Under the pieces are notes generated by a model that had not been told where the DNA came from, searched no databases, and was given only the letters and a program-made list of their open reading frames with translations. A DNA stretch of 64,000 nucleotides from Micropterix aruncella. Its lineage: Eukaryota; Arthropoda; Insecta; Lepidoptera; Micropterigidae. Below are positions 35,787 through 46,494 of this stretch, in pieces; positions within the stretch are counted from its first letter, which is position 1; the number at the start of each line of letters is the position of its first letter. Both the position numbers and the translations under genes were made by a program. The stretch lies in the NCBI GenBank assembly GCA_944548615.1, contig OX155967.1, forward strand, positions 7,630,024 through 7,694,023. Direction: 5' to 3'.

Positions 35787-36041
35787 GAGCTCTTCAGTCT
35801 ACCCTGGACAACGGCGGCTGCAACGTCACCGAAACGTCGGGTGCTACAAATTTCACGGGGTAAATTCGTTTTCTATCCTATTTATAATGTCAAACAACCG
35901 CGATAGTCTTCGATTTTATAGTATACATTCTTTATTAAAACTAACATTCTAAAATGACCAGTACCGTCTTTGTATGTTTATGTCCAATAAAGCACTTTTC
36001 GAAGAAGAATACTTTTGTTCCAATTAATTCGCACGGTACTG

Positions 36042-36242
36042 TGATACTAACAACATATAAATGCAGCAAGAACTATACTTACTACTCAATGGGTAACTAA
36101 ATAAGCTTAAACTCTACTTTATACGCCGTCGTCTGTGCCTGAGCAAAAGCAATAACAGTATTGCTTCTTCCACCTAATCCATATTGTAACAGCAGTTGTA
36201 TTGCCAACTGCTCGAGTGGTTGAAAACTACTGCTTGAGCAAC
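36042..36242. repeat. CTGCTCGAGCAG-type palindromic minisatellite flanking R700 copies
   Basis: Words such as CAACTGCTCGAGTGG and CTACTGCTTGAGCAAC occur near 36205-36245, again at 36888-36922 and at 37590-37650. The units are short palindromes (TGCTYGAGCA) in both orientations. The three blocks are separated by R700 copies 5 and 6. Confidence 0.65.
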
Positions 36243-36882
36243 AACTAGGGTTGTCGACTACAGCGGGCGAGCCCGTCACCTCAGGAAGTTTTAACGATTA
36301 GTCGTTCTATCTCCCTGGAGTGAGCGCAGAAGACTTGGACAAAACAGTCCACCGTCTAGCTCCGCCACAAACCCGTAAGAGGTCAACGCCATAACCGCGA
36401 GATAGCCAGGAGTGTTACCCGGCGGGCCTACACTCACGCCCTTACTCCCAATTGTGACCAGATTACTCCAGTCTCTCGATTGGTTACGAGTTCGAGGTCG
36501 CTTGCGCGGTCCTCTCCCTTACGAAGCGGTGAAACGGTATATACCGAATCTATCGCGGACCACAGCGTCCTTTGCCCGGCTGTTCACCCAGGATCGGATA
36601 GCCGATGGTCGTTTCAAGAGCAGTCGCCGTAAGGTCCGCTCTATAGGAAACAGTACTGCTTCCAGACTCCCCCGACTGTTAGTCAGAGTGCACAGTCGAT
36701 TGGCTTACGCCGCACGGCGCGCAGACGGTTGATTCCCAGGGGAAACTAACCATAAGGCCAGAGTCCTACCCAGTCACGCACTTCATGCGTGGAGGCCGTC
36801 GAATAGGTGTTGACCCGTGAGTGTGACCAACCCTGAACAGAATGGGTCTTCGTGGCCAACTCAGCAAGGGCCCATTAACCCC
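36243..36882 (+). mobile_element. R700 copy 5
   Basis: Starts near AGGGTTGTCGACTACAGCG and ends near GGGCCCATTAACCCC. Close to consensus, lacking a small block around 36635-36660 and 36725. TSD unresolved because the flanks are the palindromic minisatellite. Confidence 0.85.
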
Positions 36883-36922
36883 ATTTCAACTGCTCGAGCG
36901 ATCCCTTTCAACTGCTTGAGCA

Positions 36923-37589
36923 TCTTGCGGTGTCGACTACAACGGGCGAGCCCGTCACCACAGGACGTTTTAACGATTAGTCGTTCTGTCGCCCTGCAGT
37001 GAACGTAGAAGACTTTGGACAGTACAATTCTACGTCCAGCTACGTCACAACCCGTGAGAGTCCAACGCCTTACCGCGAGTTAGCCAGGAATAAACCCGGC
37101 GGGCTCGAGATACTCGCGCCCTCACTTCCAATTATGACCAGATTTCTCCGGTCTCTCGATTGGTTTCGAGTTCGAGGTCGCTTGCGCGGTCCTCTCCCTT
37201 ACGAAGCGGTGAAACGGAGTGCACCGAATCTATCGCGGACCAAGGCGTCCTTTGCCCGACTCTGAACCGGGATCGGATGGCCAATGGTCATTTCAAGAGC
37301 AGTCGCCGTAAGGTAGACAACCACCCCCGCTCTGTAGGAAACAATACAGTTACCAGACTCCCCCGACTGTTAGTCGGAGAGCACAATCGATTGGCTTGCG
37401 CCGCACGGTGTGCAGACCGTCCAGGGGCGCCAGAGGTTTGATTCCCAGGGGAGACTGGTTGACCCAGTGTCCTACCCAGGATTCGCACCCCATGCGGGGA
37501 GGCCGTCGGATGGGTGTTGACCCGTGAGTGTGACCGACCCTGAACACATGGGTCATTGTGGCCACCTCATCATGGGCCCGTTAGCCCCC
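36923..37589 (+). mobile_element. R700 copy 6, 14-bp TSD
   Basis: CAACTGCTTGAGCA at 36909-36922 and 37590-37603 flank a full-length copy. The right end, GGCCACCTCATCATGGGCCC, is the same variant as copy 2, so copies 2 and 6 are close relatives. The flanks are repetitive, slightly weakening the TSD. Confidence 0.85.
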
Positions 37590-37654
37590 CAACTGCTTGA
37601 GCAGTTGGAAGTGACCGCTCGAGCAGTTGAAAATAACTGCTCGAGCGGTCCGTG

Positions 37655-38205
37655 TATGTTGTTTAATTGATAACTACTCGAGCTGCCGCGTACGTCCGAC
37701 CTAACATTCTACTAGTCTAATATAAACAATAATAAAAATGGAACTTTGTGTGAGAAAGAAAGTTTATTATTCGACAATATATTATTATCCTCCTTTGGCC
37801 TGGATACATGGCGATAAACCTTTAACGACATTCGAAACAACAATCCGTACCTCCATTGCGGTTATTTTATGCCATTTCCGGTGATTAAACTCATTTAAAA
37901 CTTATATGCCTTGAATTGCAGCTTCATTGCTCTAAAATTTAATTTAGTGAAATTTAATATGCAATTCACAATAATCTACAGTAAAACGGACCTGGAAAAC
38001 ACACAGGGTCGACAGAAATCGTCCACTTAAAAAATTGTCTGTACCCGTTTTCCTACTTTATGAGAAGTTCTAGTAAACGACTTCCTCGTCCTTCATATTG
38101 ATACACATAGCTTGACTTACCAAAACGAAATATGTATATAAGACCACCAAATTCGCCATTTTTACGTTTATTTGGCTTATGTCATTCATTGGGCTTTATT
38201 TATTA
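37655..38205. other. Intergenic, nothing recognised
   Basis: AT-rich, no gene or repeat recognised. Confidence 0.35.
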
Positions 38206-38207
38206 TA

Positions 38208-38425
38208 CTAGCTGCGCCCCGCAGTTCACCCGCGTGGTGATGGAAAATTGTGATAATGATGACAGAAAACTATATATCCTTATAAATTATTGCCTATGTG
38301 TTATTCTGATGTGTAAGCTATATTATTGTAAAGTTCCATCAACATCCATTTTGCATGAAAGAGTAACAAACATCCATATATACATTCTTACAAACTTTCG
38401 CGTTTATAATAGTAGTAGGATTCGT
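38208..38425 (-). mobile_element. Short Helitron-like element, inverse of 23083-23310
   Basis: Plus strand starts ACTAGCTGCGCCCCGCAGTT and ends TTTATAATAGTAGTAGGA, the inverse of the 23-kb copy. Open frames across it are accidental. Confidence 0.75.
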
Positions 38426-38464
38426 TACTCAAACAAAATGATGGTAATGCATACTTTGTTTTGA

Positions 38465-38580
38465 GAATGTTCTTTACATTACATTACATTTACGTCGTGT
38501 CCAGTTGGTGGCTAAAACCGCTCTTGGACGTGTCAAAATATTAGTGTTAGGTAGTATGTACGTCTTATTACTACCCTAAT
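38465..38580 (-). mobile_element. LINE 3'-end fragment with TTACATTACATT tail, copy 2
   Basis: Same block as 28405-28520. Confidence 0.6.
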
Positions 38581-39019
38581 CTTTACTTCACATCCATAGG
38601 TTGCTATTACGATTGTCGATGATGGTAAAATGCTATACATTGGAAAAAAAATGCATTTTAGAAAATTGGGAACCTCTGAAAAGTTATTCATATTAATACA
38701 AAACAACATAAAGGCTAATTAATTAAAATAGTCAATAATTTCAATGGGTAGGGGAGAGTGGGGTTCATATTGCCGGGGGTAACTTGTTCCGACAGCAACA
38801 ACTCCGCGTAGACAAGAGATACCAATAAGTTTGAAGAGCGTTGCAAAACACTATACTGTCGCGTTGTTTTGGCAGCCATTTTAGTGATAGCACGTTGTCC
38901 GGTAAGAGTTGCGGTTGCTAGGCGGTACCTAAATGACACGAAAGTAAATATTTTTCTATTCAATTTTTTGGCCTATTTCAATTATAGCTACCTTAGATCA
39001 ACTTGTACCTACCCCGCGA

Positions 39020-39395
39020 TGAAGCAGCTTGTAATTTCAGTTGCCTATATTCATTTTAGAATGAGAAACTACAAAAGAAAAACAGAACGGACCAAGATAT
39101 AGTTGAGCTATGGCGGCGTGCAGCTAATGCTGTTCTCAGAGATGGCAGGAATCTGAAAACCGTAGCTCGGGAACTAGAGATATGTCTCATGGCATTATTT
39201 CGATTTGTTAAAAAGTTAAAACCTAGGTTATCGCCTAGACAGCTAGTACAGCCCAGACCAGTATTGGCTAAATATTTGTTAAAATGTGCTGAAGTTGGGG
39301 TACGATTGTGCTGTAAATTTTGTGCACAACGTCCAGATGACAACAAAGGAAATCAGCAGCATTGTAAGACACACCTGAAAAGAATGCTTTAGCCC
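39020..39395 (+). pseudogene. pogo/Tigger-like transposase N-terminus (HTH-psq) relict
   Basis: RNYKRKTERTK (39060-39095) is the basic start typical of psq-type helix-turn-helix domains in pogo-like transposases. After a frameshift, LRDGRNLKTVARELEI and RFVKKLK give the remainder of the HTH. PVLAKYLLKCAEVG follows at the position of the second DNA-binding (CENPB-like) segment. The DDE catalytic domain is missing. Two frame changes make it a pseudogene. It directly precedes a mariner relict. Confidence 0.6.
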
Positions 39396-39479
39396 AGGAA
39401 AGGCAGACACAGAAGGTAAAGGACAAGGGAGTAGTTAAGAAACAGGATAACAGAGAAGCTAAGAGAAAGGATAAGGGAA

Positions 39480-40720
39480 GGATAAAGGAATGGCTAAGGG
39501 TGTGGTAAAGGAAAACCAAAAGAGGACGGATATCGCTTGGTGAAGAGGCACGTGCTGGTAGGCCCTGTTCTTCAGTTACTATTGGAAACACTGAGATAGT
39601 GAGACGAATAATCGAAGAAATCAAAGATCTAAGCGGTTGAGGCAACTTTTGGTGTTGGATCTTGTTTTTCAGTTACTATTGGAAACACTGAAATAGTGAG
39701 ACGTATGACCGAAGAAATCTAAGATCTAAGCGATTGAGGCAACTTTTGGTGTTGGATCCTGTTTTTCAGTTGCTATTTGAAACACTGAGATAGTGAGACG
39801 TATGACCCAAGAAATCTAAAGTCTAAGCGATTGAGTTAACTTTTGATGTTGGATCCTGTTTTTCAGTTACTATTAGAATCACTGAGATAGTGAGACGTAT
39901 GACCGAAGTTATCTAAGATCTAAGCGACTGAGGTAACTTTTGGTGTTGGATCCTGTTTTTCAGTTACTATTGGAAACACTGAGATAGTGAGACGTATGAC
40001 CGAAGAAATCTAAGATCTAAGCGATTGAGGCAACTTTTGATGATAGATCCTGTTTTTCAGTTACTAATAAAATCACTGAGATAGTGAGACGTATGACCGA
40101 AGAAATGTAAGACCTAAACGATTGAGGCAACTTTTGGTGTTGGATCCTGTTTTTCAGTTACTATTGGAAACACTGAGATAGTGAGACGTATGACCGATGA
40201 AATCTAAGATCTAAGCGATTGAGGCAACTTTTGATGTTGGATCCTGTTTTTCAGTTACTATTAAAATCACTGAGATAGTGAGAGGTATGACCGAAGAAAT
40301 CTAAGATCTAAGCGATTGAGGCAACTTTTGGTGTTGGATCCGCAACAGTAAATTCAATTGATCATGATCATTTTCATATTAAAAAAAATGTTTCGTTGGT
40401 TGCCACATACGCTTAACGATTTCCAAAAGGCAGAGAAATGTAAACTAATAGTGGACAGTCGTTGAACATCCACCCTTTTCGCCTGATTTGGCCATGTGTG
40501 ATTTCTCGTGGTTCTTTAGCCCAAACACACATTTACGTGGTCGACGCTTCACGATAGAGGATAAAATAGAATCCCGAGATTCATCAATTTTTGAGAGCAT
40601 TCGAAAAGACGACTGGCTTCAAGCTCTTAAGTTGTGGAAGCTTCGCTTACAAAAGTGCATTAATGTAAGTGGTATGTCCAAATATATATCGTGGCCCTCG
40701 TATATAAACAAATAAAGTAT
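39480..40720 (+). pseudogene. Mariner transposase relict with internal minisatellite
   Basis: An N-terminal piece at 39535-39620 reads EEARAGRPCSSVTIGNTEIVRRIIEEI, cited in parts: EARAGRP, then VTIGNTEIVRR. It matches the mariner linker between helix-turn-helix halves. A C-terminal piece at 40445-40680 reads EHPPFSPDLAMCDFSWF (last catalytic Asp), HLRGRRFT and WLQALKLWKLRLQKCI. The middle of the gene is replaced by eight 97-bp repeats (39563-40340). No catalytic core remains. Confidence 0.8.
39563..40340. repeat. 97-bp minisatellite derived from mariner coding DNA
   Basis: The marker TTGAGGCAACTTTTG (with variants) recurs at 39637, 39734, 39831, 39928, 40025, 40122, 40219 and 40316, exactly 97 bp apart. 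The unit includes CAGTTACTATTGGAAACACT and GAGATAGTGAGACGTATGAC, which is the VTIGNTEIVRR coding segment of the mariner. 97 is not a multiple of three, so the array is not coding. Confidence 0.95.
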
Positions 40721-41417
40721 ACAATAAAATATTTTATTATATTTGGATAGCTCTCGTGTAGTAACCAAATACATATCTAGGTCATACCTTATACGAGAGC
40801 CCTTATCCCTTTAATACGATGCTCTCTGTGAGATCGTTTGAGAAAAATAATATTCCGTTTGGTCGTTTCATCCGAGTAATAAATAGACCTTGGGCATATA
40901 GCTTGGAAAGGTGTTTTAGGGCAGGTATAGGAGAGGGTAGGACGGAGAAGGTACGCTTTCTGATTGCGAGATTTGTTCGTCAACTAGGCAGGCTCGGACG
41001 AAAAGGGGAGGCTGTACCCGGGATTGTAATATGAAGCACAGGTCGTTTAAGAGCGCTTTCACATTATTTGTTTGTCGGTTTCAACGCTGTGAAAATATAA
41101 CGATGTAATACACAGAAATACGCATGTTTCAACAAGGATTACGTATATAACTCGGACTCTGATACATACGTACTAATTAACATGACACGTAACGGTAGCT
41201 ACCGTGTCGTAATGTTAAAATGGGATCTAGCTTCTAACATGACTGCATGTAGTAGTATACGTACGGTTATAGTCGACACATAAATCATGTTGAAGCTACA
41301 GTATACTCTTATTTCCGTATTAACCGGAAGGAAAATGTTGATACATATAATCGATTATTAGAGTTTCAACAAAAATCCTTGTCATTCAACAAAATTACGA
41401 TTGAAACATCGTTAACT
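40721..41417. other. Intergenic, nothing recognised
   Basis: No supported gene. A short inverted repeat at 40746-40801 (AGCTCTCGTGTA and TATACGAGAGC) may be a hairpin or tiny MITE. The 71-codon frame at 40819-41034 has no recognisable domain. Confidence 0.35.
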
Positions 41418-42857
41418 ATACTAGTATTATAAAGAAGTAATGTTTGTAAGTTTGTAAGTTTGTATGTAGGGGGTAATCTCCGAAACTCTTCATCCGATTT
41501 CAAAAATTCTATCACTAATAGAAAGCTCCATTGTCGACAAGTTCTATAGGCTATATTTTATTGCGATAAATATTAGTTTTCATTAAGAAATCATGATATT
41601 TGTAAATCAAGCCGGAGAAATAATCTGGTGAGTTGTTTATCGGCGTGCGCTGACGAAACGGTTTGATATATGTTAAAAAAAAATATATGACAAAAATATC
41701 GGCCTCAAAAATATCTATAATAAAGTTGACGACAGCATATATGCAACTTTTATATTTAAGCTACAATAACGGCTGTCTCAAATAAGTATGAAAAATAACT
41801 AAGCATTATTTGTTGAAGACATTGGGAGCTAATGGGCTCTTGCTGAGTTGGTCACGAAGACCCAATCTGTTCAGGGTTGGTCACACTCATGGGTCAACAC
41901 CCATCCGGCGGCCTCCACGGATGAAGTGCGAGCCTAGGTAGGACTCTGGCCTTAGGGCTAGTTTCCCCTAGGAATCAACCTTCTGGCGCTCCTGGACGGT
42001 CTGCGCACCGTGCGGCGTTAGCCAATCGATTGCGCACTCTGACTAACAGTCGGGGGAGTCTGGAAGCAGGACTATTTCCTATAGAGTGGGGGTGGTTGCG
42101 GACCTTACGGCGACTGCTCTTGAAACGACCATCGGCTACCAGATCCTAGGTGAACAGCAGGGCAAAGGATGCCGTGGTCCGCGATGGATTCGGTACACAC
42201 TGTTTCACCGCTTCGTAAGGGAGAGGACAGCGCAAGCGACCTCGAACTCGTAACCAATCGAGAGACCAGAGTAATCTGGTCACAATTGGAAGCAAGGGCG
42301 TGAGTGTAAACCCGTTGGGTAACACTCTTGGCTATCTCCGGTTAAGGCGTTGGCCTCTTGCGGGCATGTGAAGGAGCTTGGCGGTGGTTTGTTTTGTCCA
42401 AGTCTTCTGCGTTCACTTCACGGGAGAGAGAACGACTAATCGTTAAAACTCCTGAGGCGATGGGTTCGTCTGTTGTAGTTGACAACTCTATATGTTTAAG
42501 ACATTAGCATGAAAATAAGAATCCTTATCAAAATAAATGAATCCATTATCACAGGTGTCAAATAGATATAAAATTAGCCATTTATTGTAAGTTTTTATGT
42601 GGTACAGTTATAATGATATCTTGTAATTAGTGAAGCGTGCAAGCACTTCGAAATACCGAGGTCAGCGTACAGCGGAAGGCGGCGCGGGTAGCGAGGAACA
42701 TGACCCGTAAGTCTACGAGATAGGTAGCGTGCATCTGAGGGCGACGTCTCGCACTACATATTTAAAGGTAACGTCTAAAAAGGCAAATAAACGCCACCGT
42801 ACTGTAATTAACAAATCTATTCGAAATTTTACACGAAGCGAAGCCGCGGGCAACAAC
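41418..42857 (+). mobile_element. Helitron-like segment hosting R700 copy 7
   Basis: Starts TATACTAGTATTATAAAG with a (TTTGTAAG) stretch and ATCTCCGAAACTC, the common lepidopteran Helitron 5' end. It may end at GCGAAGCCGCGGGCAACAAC (42836-42856), a typical 3' end, with R700 inserted between. The internal DNA at 42600-42780 is GC-rich and unrecognised, so the two ends may belong to different insertions. No Rep or helicase motif. Confidence 0.5.
41824..42497 (-). mobile_element. R700 copy 7, 8-bp TSD
   Basis: AAGACATT at 41816-41823 and 42498-42505. Ends with GTTGTAGTTGACAACTCTAT. Good match to consensus. In this orientation CGGTTAAGGCGTTGG lies near 42339, reminiscent of a tRNA D-arm/A-box. 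Confidence 0.82.
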
Positions 42858-42959
42858 TACTTCTGTATAAAACCCTAATAACAAAATGGTAATGTAAGAA
42901 CCAATCCAATATTGTTCTCCGCGAAGAACGTTCGTTTATTTATTTTCTTAATCAACAAA

Positions 42960-43330
42960 TAAATCTATCATGAAATGTTAGCTACATTTTTTTTACTAAC
43001 ATTGGACATGGGCAACACACCACCTGGTATAAAACTGTAAAATTTGTCATTTTTGGTAAATATTAAATAATAATTATATTTGCAAATCGTCTGCGTTTTG
43101 CGATCTCCTGCCATCGCGCGACGCAGAGGCGCTGCGTCGGCAGATGGGTGCAAATACTTGACGAGCATGCTAAGGGCTTTGTAGTCTGTCAAAACAGCTT
43201 GACAAGCACGTGGTTTTTTTCCGCGCGCGATAGGAAGGCAAAGTCAAGCGTTAGGCATAGTCAAGCATTGCTGGTCAGATACGTAAATGCTTGACAAGCG
43301 AATTTGACCGTTTATAAAGCTCTTTACGCG
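42960..43330. mobile_element. Arm of the 51-kb palindromic MITE family
   Basis: GGTATAAAACTGTAAAATTTG, read in two words, and CTTGACGAGCATGCTAAGGGC match the arm of 51036-51349. Several TCAAGC/GCTTGACAAGC words follow to 43310. Truncated or rearranged copy without a clear second arm. Confidence 0.55.
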
Positions 43331-43350
43331 AAGCACAGGCTACACTTGAA

Positions 43351-44060
43351 GGTGTGTACTACAATGGGCAAACCCGTCACCTCAGGAAGTTATAACTATA
43401 TCAGATCGTTCTGTCTTCCGTGAGGTGAGCGCAAAAGACTTAGAACGAAAAACAATTCACCGTCTAGTTATGCCACCTGCACCCGTCAGAGGCCGACTCC
43501 TTACGGAGAGGCACCAGGAAAGGTACCCAGCAGGCAGCTTCGCCCCCTGACTACTAGTTTGGAAGGATATCTCCATCAGGAATTACGGAATTACTCCATC
43601 CCTTCATGATAACTCCTACCTCCTGACTGGTTACAGGATCGAGGTCACTTGCGCGGTCCTCTCCCTTATGAAGTAGTGATACGGTGTCTACCGAATCTAT
43701 CTCGGACCACGGCATCCTTTGTCCGGCCTATTCACCCGGGATCGGGTGGACGAATGGTCGTTTCAAGAGCACTTGCCATAAAGTTAACAACTATCCCCGC
43801 TCTATAGGAAACATTGCTGCTACAATGATCCCCCGGCTGTTAGTCGGAATGCACAATCAATTGACTGACACCAAACGGGGCGCAAACCTTCCAGGAGCGC
43901 CCGAAGGTTGACTCCGAGGGAAGACTGGCCCGCAGGCCAGCGTACTATCCTAGCTCTCGCTTCCGCGTGAAGGCCGCCGGATGGCAGTTGACCCGTGCGT
44001 TTGACCGACCCTATACAATTGTTTCTTAGTGGCCAACTGCAACGGAGCCTGTTAGCTCAC
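43351..44060 (+). mobile_element. R700 copy 8
   Basis: Starts GTGTGTACTACAATGGGCAA and ends CAACGGAGCCTGTTAGCTCA. More diverged than copies 5-7, and it carries the CTGACTACTAGTTTGGAAGG block also present in copies 3 and 4, suggesting a subfamily. Possible TSD CTTGAAGGTG/ATTGAGGTG is degenerate. Confidence 0.83.
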
Positions 44061-44299
44061 AGCATTGAGGTGCAATGTGAAAGCGGCTTTTGATGGCGCC
44101 AGGGATGTTTGTTTACTCTGCCGATGGAGATTTTCAATAAAGGCGCCACCGAATCGACAACCAGCCGCCCATGTCGACATCCCTAAATCATTCTGCCTGG
44201 GCTTCACTCGAACCTGCCCGTGCCCCCGTTGATAGACGTAGACAGTGGTATATCTACGTGAATTCGACTGGTGTACTTTTATATGGACAGTTATGCTAT

Positions 44300-44663
44300 T
44301 AATCGCCCTTATTCTCCAACATTAACATCTTTAAAACGCTTTACTTTTCCTATGATCGTAGCACCTTCAAGATCGCATCGCAGATTTGGAATCCGCAATA
44401 TGGCGTGTATAAAAATAGGGTAGTGGGCGTCCAAAGACGTTTTTTTTCTTATTTCTTATTTCTTATTAGATATCGTGAGCACTTGGAACTCTAGAGCAAC
44501 TGGATTAAAAGCTGACGTTCGACCAACACATCAACAGTATTATTAGCAAGGCGTTGAGGACTCTGGGTTTTGTTAATAGAATATGTAAACCATTCTCGAA
44601 CATTAACATCTTTAAAACGCTTTACTTTTCCTATGTTCGTAGCACCTTAGACTCCGCATCGCA
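44300..44663 (+). pseudogene. LINE-B (CR1-like) RT fragment, partly duplicated
   Basis: FDQHINSIISKALRTLGFVNR (44510 onward, in parts) followed by NIFKTLYFSYVRSTL matches the LINE C-terminal region just downstream of the palm. The NIFKTLYFSYVRST block also occurs at 44318-44355, followed by QIWNPQYGVYKNRVVGVQRRF, so two overlapping pieces of one ORF lie in direct order. Stops and frameshifts are present. Confidence 0.65.
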
Positions 44664-44735
44664 CAGATAGAACGACTAATCGTTAAAACTTCCTGAGGTG
44701 TCGGGTTCGCCCGTTGTAGTTGACAACTCTATTTA
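44664..44735 (-). mobile_element. R700 copy 9, severely truncated
   Basis: Only the last ~70 bp: AACGACTAATCGTTAAAACT, GGTTCGCCCGTTGTAGTTGA, CAACTCTAT. It sits at the broken end of the LINE-B fragment. Retention of only the GTTGACA end suggests this is the 3' end of the family's RNA. Confidence 0.75.
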
Positions 44736-44739
44736 GTAG

Positions 44740-46134
44740 TTATTCCTTGGATAGTTTCTTCAATACTTATAAGCAGGTAAGCGTGTTCAGACGCACTCGC
44801 GTTTACACGATGTGCATTCGTATACTTATACGGTCTGATATCTGACTCCATGTACTTCGCGCGGGTGGCAATACAGCACGCGGCAAATTTGAATTGTTTT
44901 CTGGCGGGGCAATTGAATTATAACAAGTGATGTAGTCTCCACAGGGTCTATTTTTTTCTTTTTTATGATATCAATCCATAACATACATAATTATAATTAA
45001 GAAATTAATAACTATTGATTAAAACAAGTAGTGGAGTAGGAATAAGTTGACTGCTTAACTAATCATTAAAAGATGGTACAGGCCCATTTGAATTATACTA
45101 ACTCACTAGGCTTAGGATTGTGTCGAGGCAGTAGTTTGGTTAAGTTTGTCCAATAGCAGCCATATCTTAAAAAATACATAGTATAGATAATATAATAGTA
45201 AAATAAGAGCAATAATATTATTAATAGATACGTTTAACTTAATGATAATTATAACATATTTAGGTATTATAGTTGTGATAATAATAATAAAATAGCATAA
45301 TATTAACATATTACTGCATATATAGTTATAATATATCTAATAAATTATTCAATTCTGGTAAATCAAATACTAAAAATAACATCAGTTCTAATAATAATAA
45401 TAATAATAACGATAATAATAATGATAATAAATATAAAAGGGGTGACATGTCAATAAGTTAATCATGATAAAAAAAATGAAAATGAAAAAAAAATCGATAG
45501 CAATAATCATTATATATTTACCTTTTAAAAGTGACAACATAAATTAGAACGATTAAGCTAATATTTTGTGTTTTATGTAAAAAAATCCAGTATATGTTTG
45601 ACATAGCAGCATAATTCTTTTTTTTTCATAATGTTAATGAGATATTGTATATGCATAGAATAATAATCGTAATCTTTATAACAACCATATCATCAGCATG
45701 ATCAATTTCATATCAATCATATCTCAGAATCCATAATGTAATTTCAAAAGAAATTACTGCGATTACAATTATCCACAGCGAACAGAATAATCCTACCTCA
45801 TCCCTAAAGCCTCAGGGTAGCCGTGTGTTTGACAGAAGCCCGTAAGCCACTTGGGAGCCAATTTCAATAACATGATCGCTTTATTGCGGCTGTCTATCCG
45901 TCAAGTTACGGTCCATGTTATGTAAAGTGTACACACAATTGACGGTGCTTGTCAAATGCAAAGGCAGATTTCTCCGTGTATAATAGACCAAGAGTTGCAG
46001 ATATACTTCACCTTATTTTCTATGCATAAAAGTGAGATACATTTCTGCTACATGATTTGATTTCCTGCATACTTCGAACATTATCATTACGACAATTTTT
46101 ATACATTCAATAAAAAATGAATTTGAATAGTTCT
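44740..46134. other. AT-rich intergenic with (TAA)n-type microsatellites
   Basis: No gene. Interrupted (TAA)n at 45385-45430; otherwise AT-rich. Nothing else recognised. Confidence 0.45.
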
Positions 46135-46240
46135 ACTTTTTTAATTATATTTATTAATAAACCAGTTGATAGGTGCTCCTGCACTTGAACGAATCAAAAA
46201 TATCAACCAAAAAAAGCTACTACTAGGTATATATCGACGC
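46135..46240 (-). mobile_element. LINE-C 3' end fragment
   Basis: AATAAACCAGTTGATAGGTG and TGCACTTGAACGA align to the ends at 3595-3650 and 9900-9950. T-rich start fits a minus-strand LINE tail. Confidence 0.55.
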
Positions 46241-46244
46241 TTGA

Positions 46245-46480
46245 AAGGCAAAACTGACTAAGCGACATTAAGTAAACTTAACAGGAAAGTGATTAAAAGT
46301 TAAAATATTTTAGGATTGTGATTTTAAATTCACCTAATTGTTGGATTAAAATGATTATAAACAGACATAGAAATATTATTTTATAGCTACCCAAGACATT
46401 AAAATAAGTCACCTAAATATTTAAGGTTTAAATCACTTTTCTGTAAAGTTTACTCAATGTCGCTTAGTCAGTTTTGCCTT
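46245..46480. mobile_element. 236-bp MITE with ~50-bp inverted repeats
   Basis: Starts AAGGCAAAACTGACTAAGCG and ends CGCTTAGTCAGTTTTGCCTT; complementarity continues inward (ACATTAAGTAAACTT, AAAGTGATT). Flanking CGACGCTTG and GGAAGCGTTG suggest a short imperfect duplication. No ORF. Confidence 0.85.
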
Positions 46481-46494
46481 GGAAGCGTTGATAT

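Larger units (their letters stand above)
31286..35918. mobile_element. Inverted Penelope (copy P2) with 13-bp TSD
   Basis: TAGTATACATTCT at 31273-31285 and 35919-35931 is a perfect 13-bp duplication. Minus-strand copy: 31286-33148 plus 34646-34752, interrupted by a LINE. Plus-strand partial copy: 34753-35918. The two share over 1.1 kb in inverse orientation. A single TSD around both shows that the inverted pair entered as one unit. Confidence 0.92.
30202..36041. mobile_element. Tc1-like element hosting R700 and Penelope insertions
   Basis: Terminal inverted repeats CAGTACCGTGCGAATTAATT (30202) and AATTAATTCGCACGGTACTG (ending 36041). They stay similar for ~100 bp inwards (CTTCGAAAAGT, TTTATTG.ACATAAACATA, GTTAGTTT). 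TA precedes the left end; the right flank is TG, so one target TA may have mutated. After removing R700 (30307-31031) and Penelope (31286-35918), only ~480 bp remain. The residue shows no intact DDE transposase, so it was non-autonomous or heavily deleted. Confidence 0.82.

Noticed and set aside
36243..37589. R700 as tRNA or rRNA genes
   Set aside because: No cloverleaf or rRNA core could be recognised; only a short A-box-like match exists.
38132..38464. 110-codon ORF
   Set aside because: Runs through a short Helitron-like element present inverted at 23083-23310.
39563..40340. CRISPR array
   Set aside because: The 97-bp units are contiguous, with no unique spacers, in a eukaryotic setting; it is a minisatellite.
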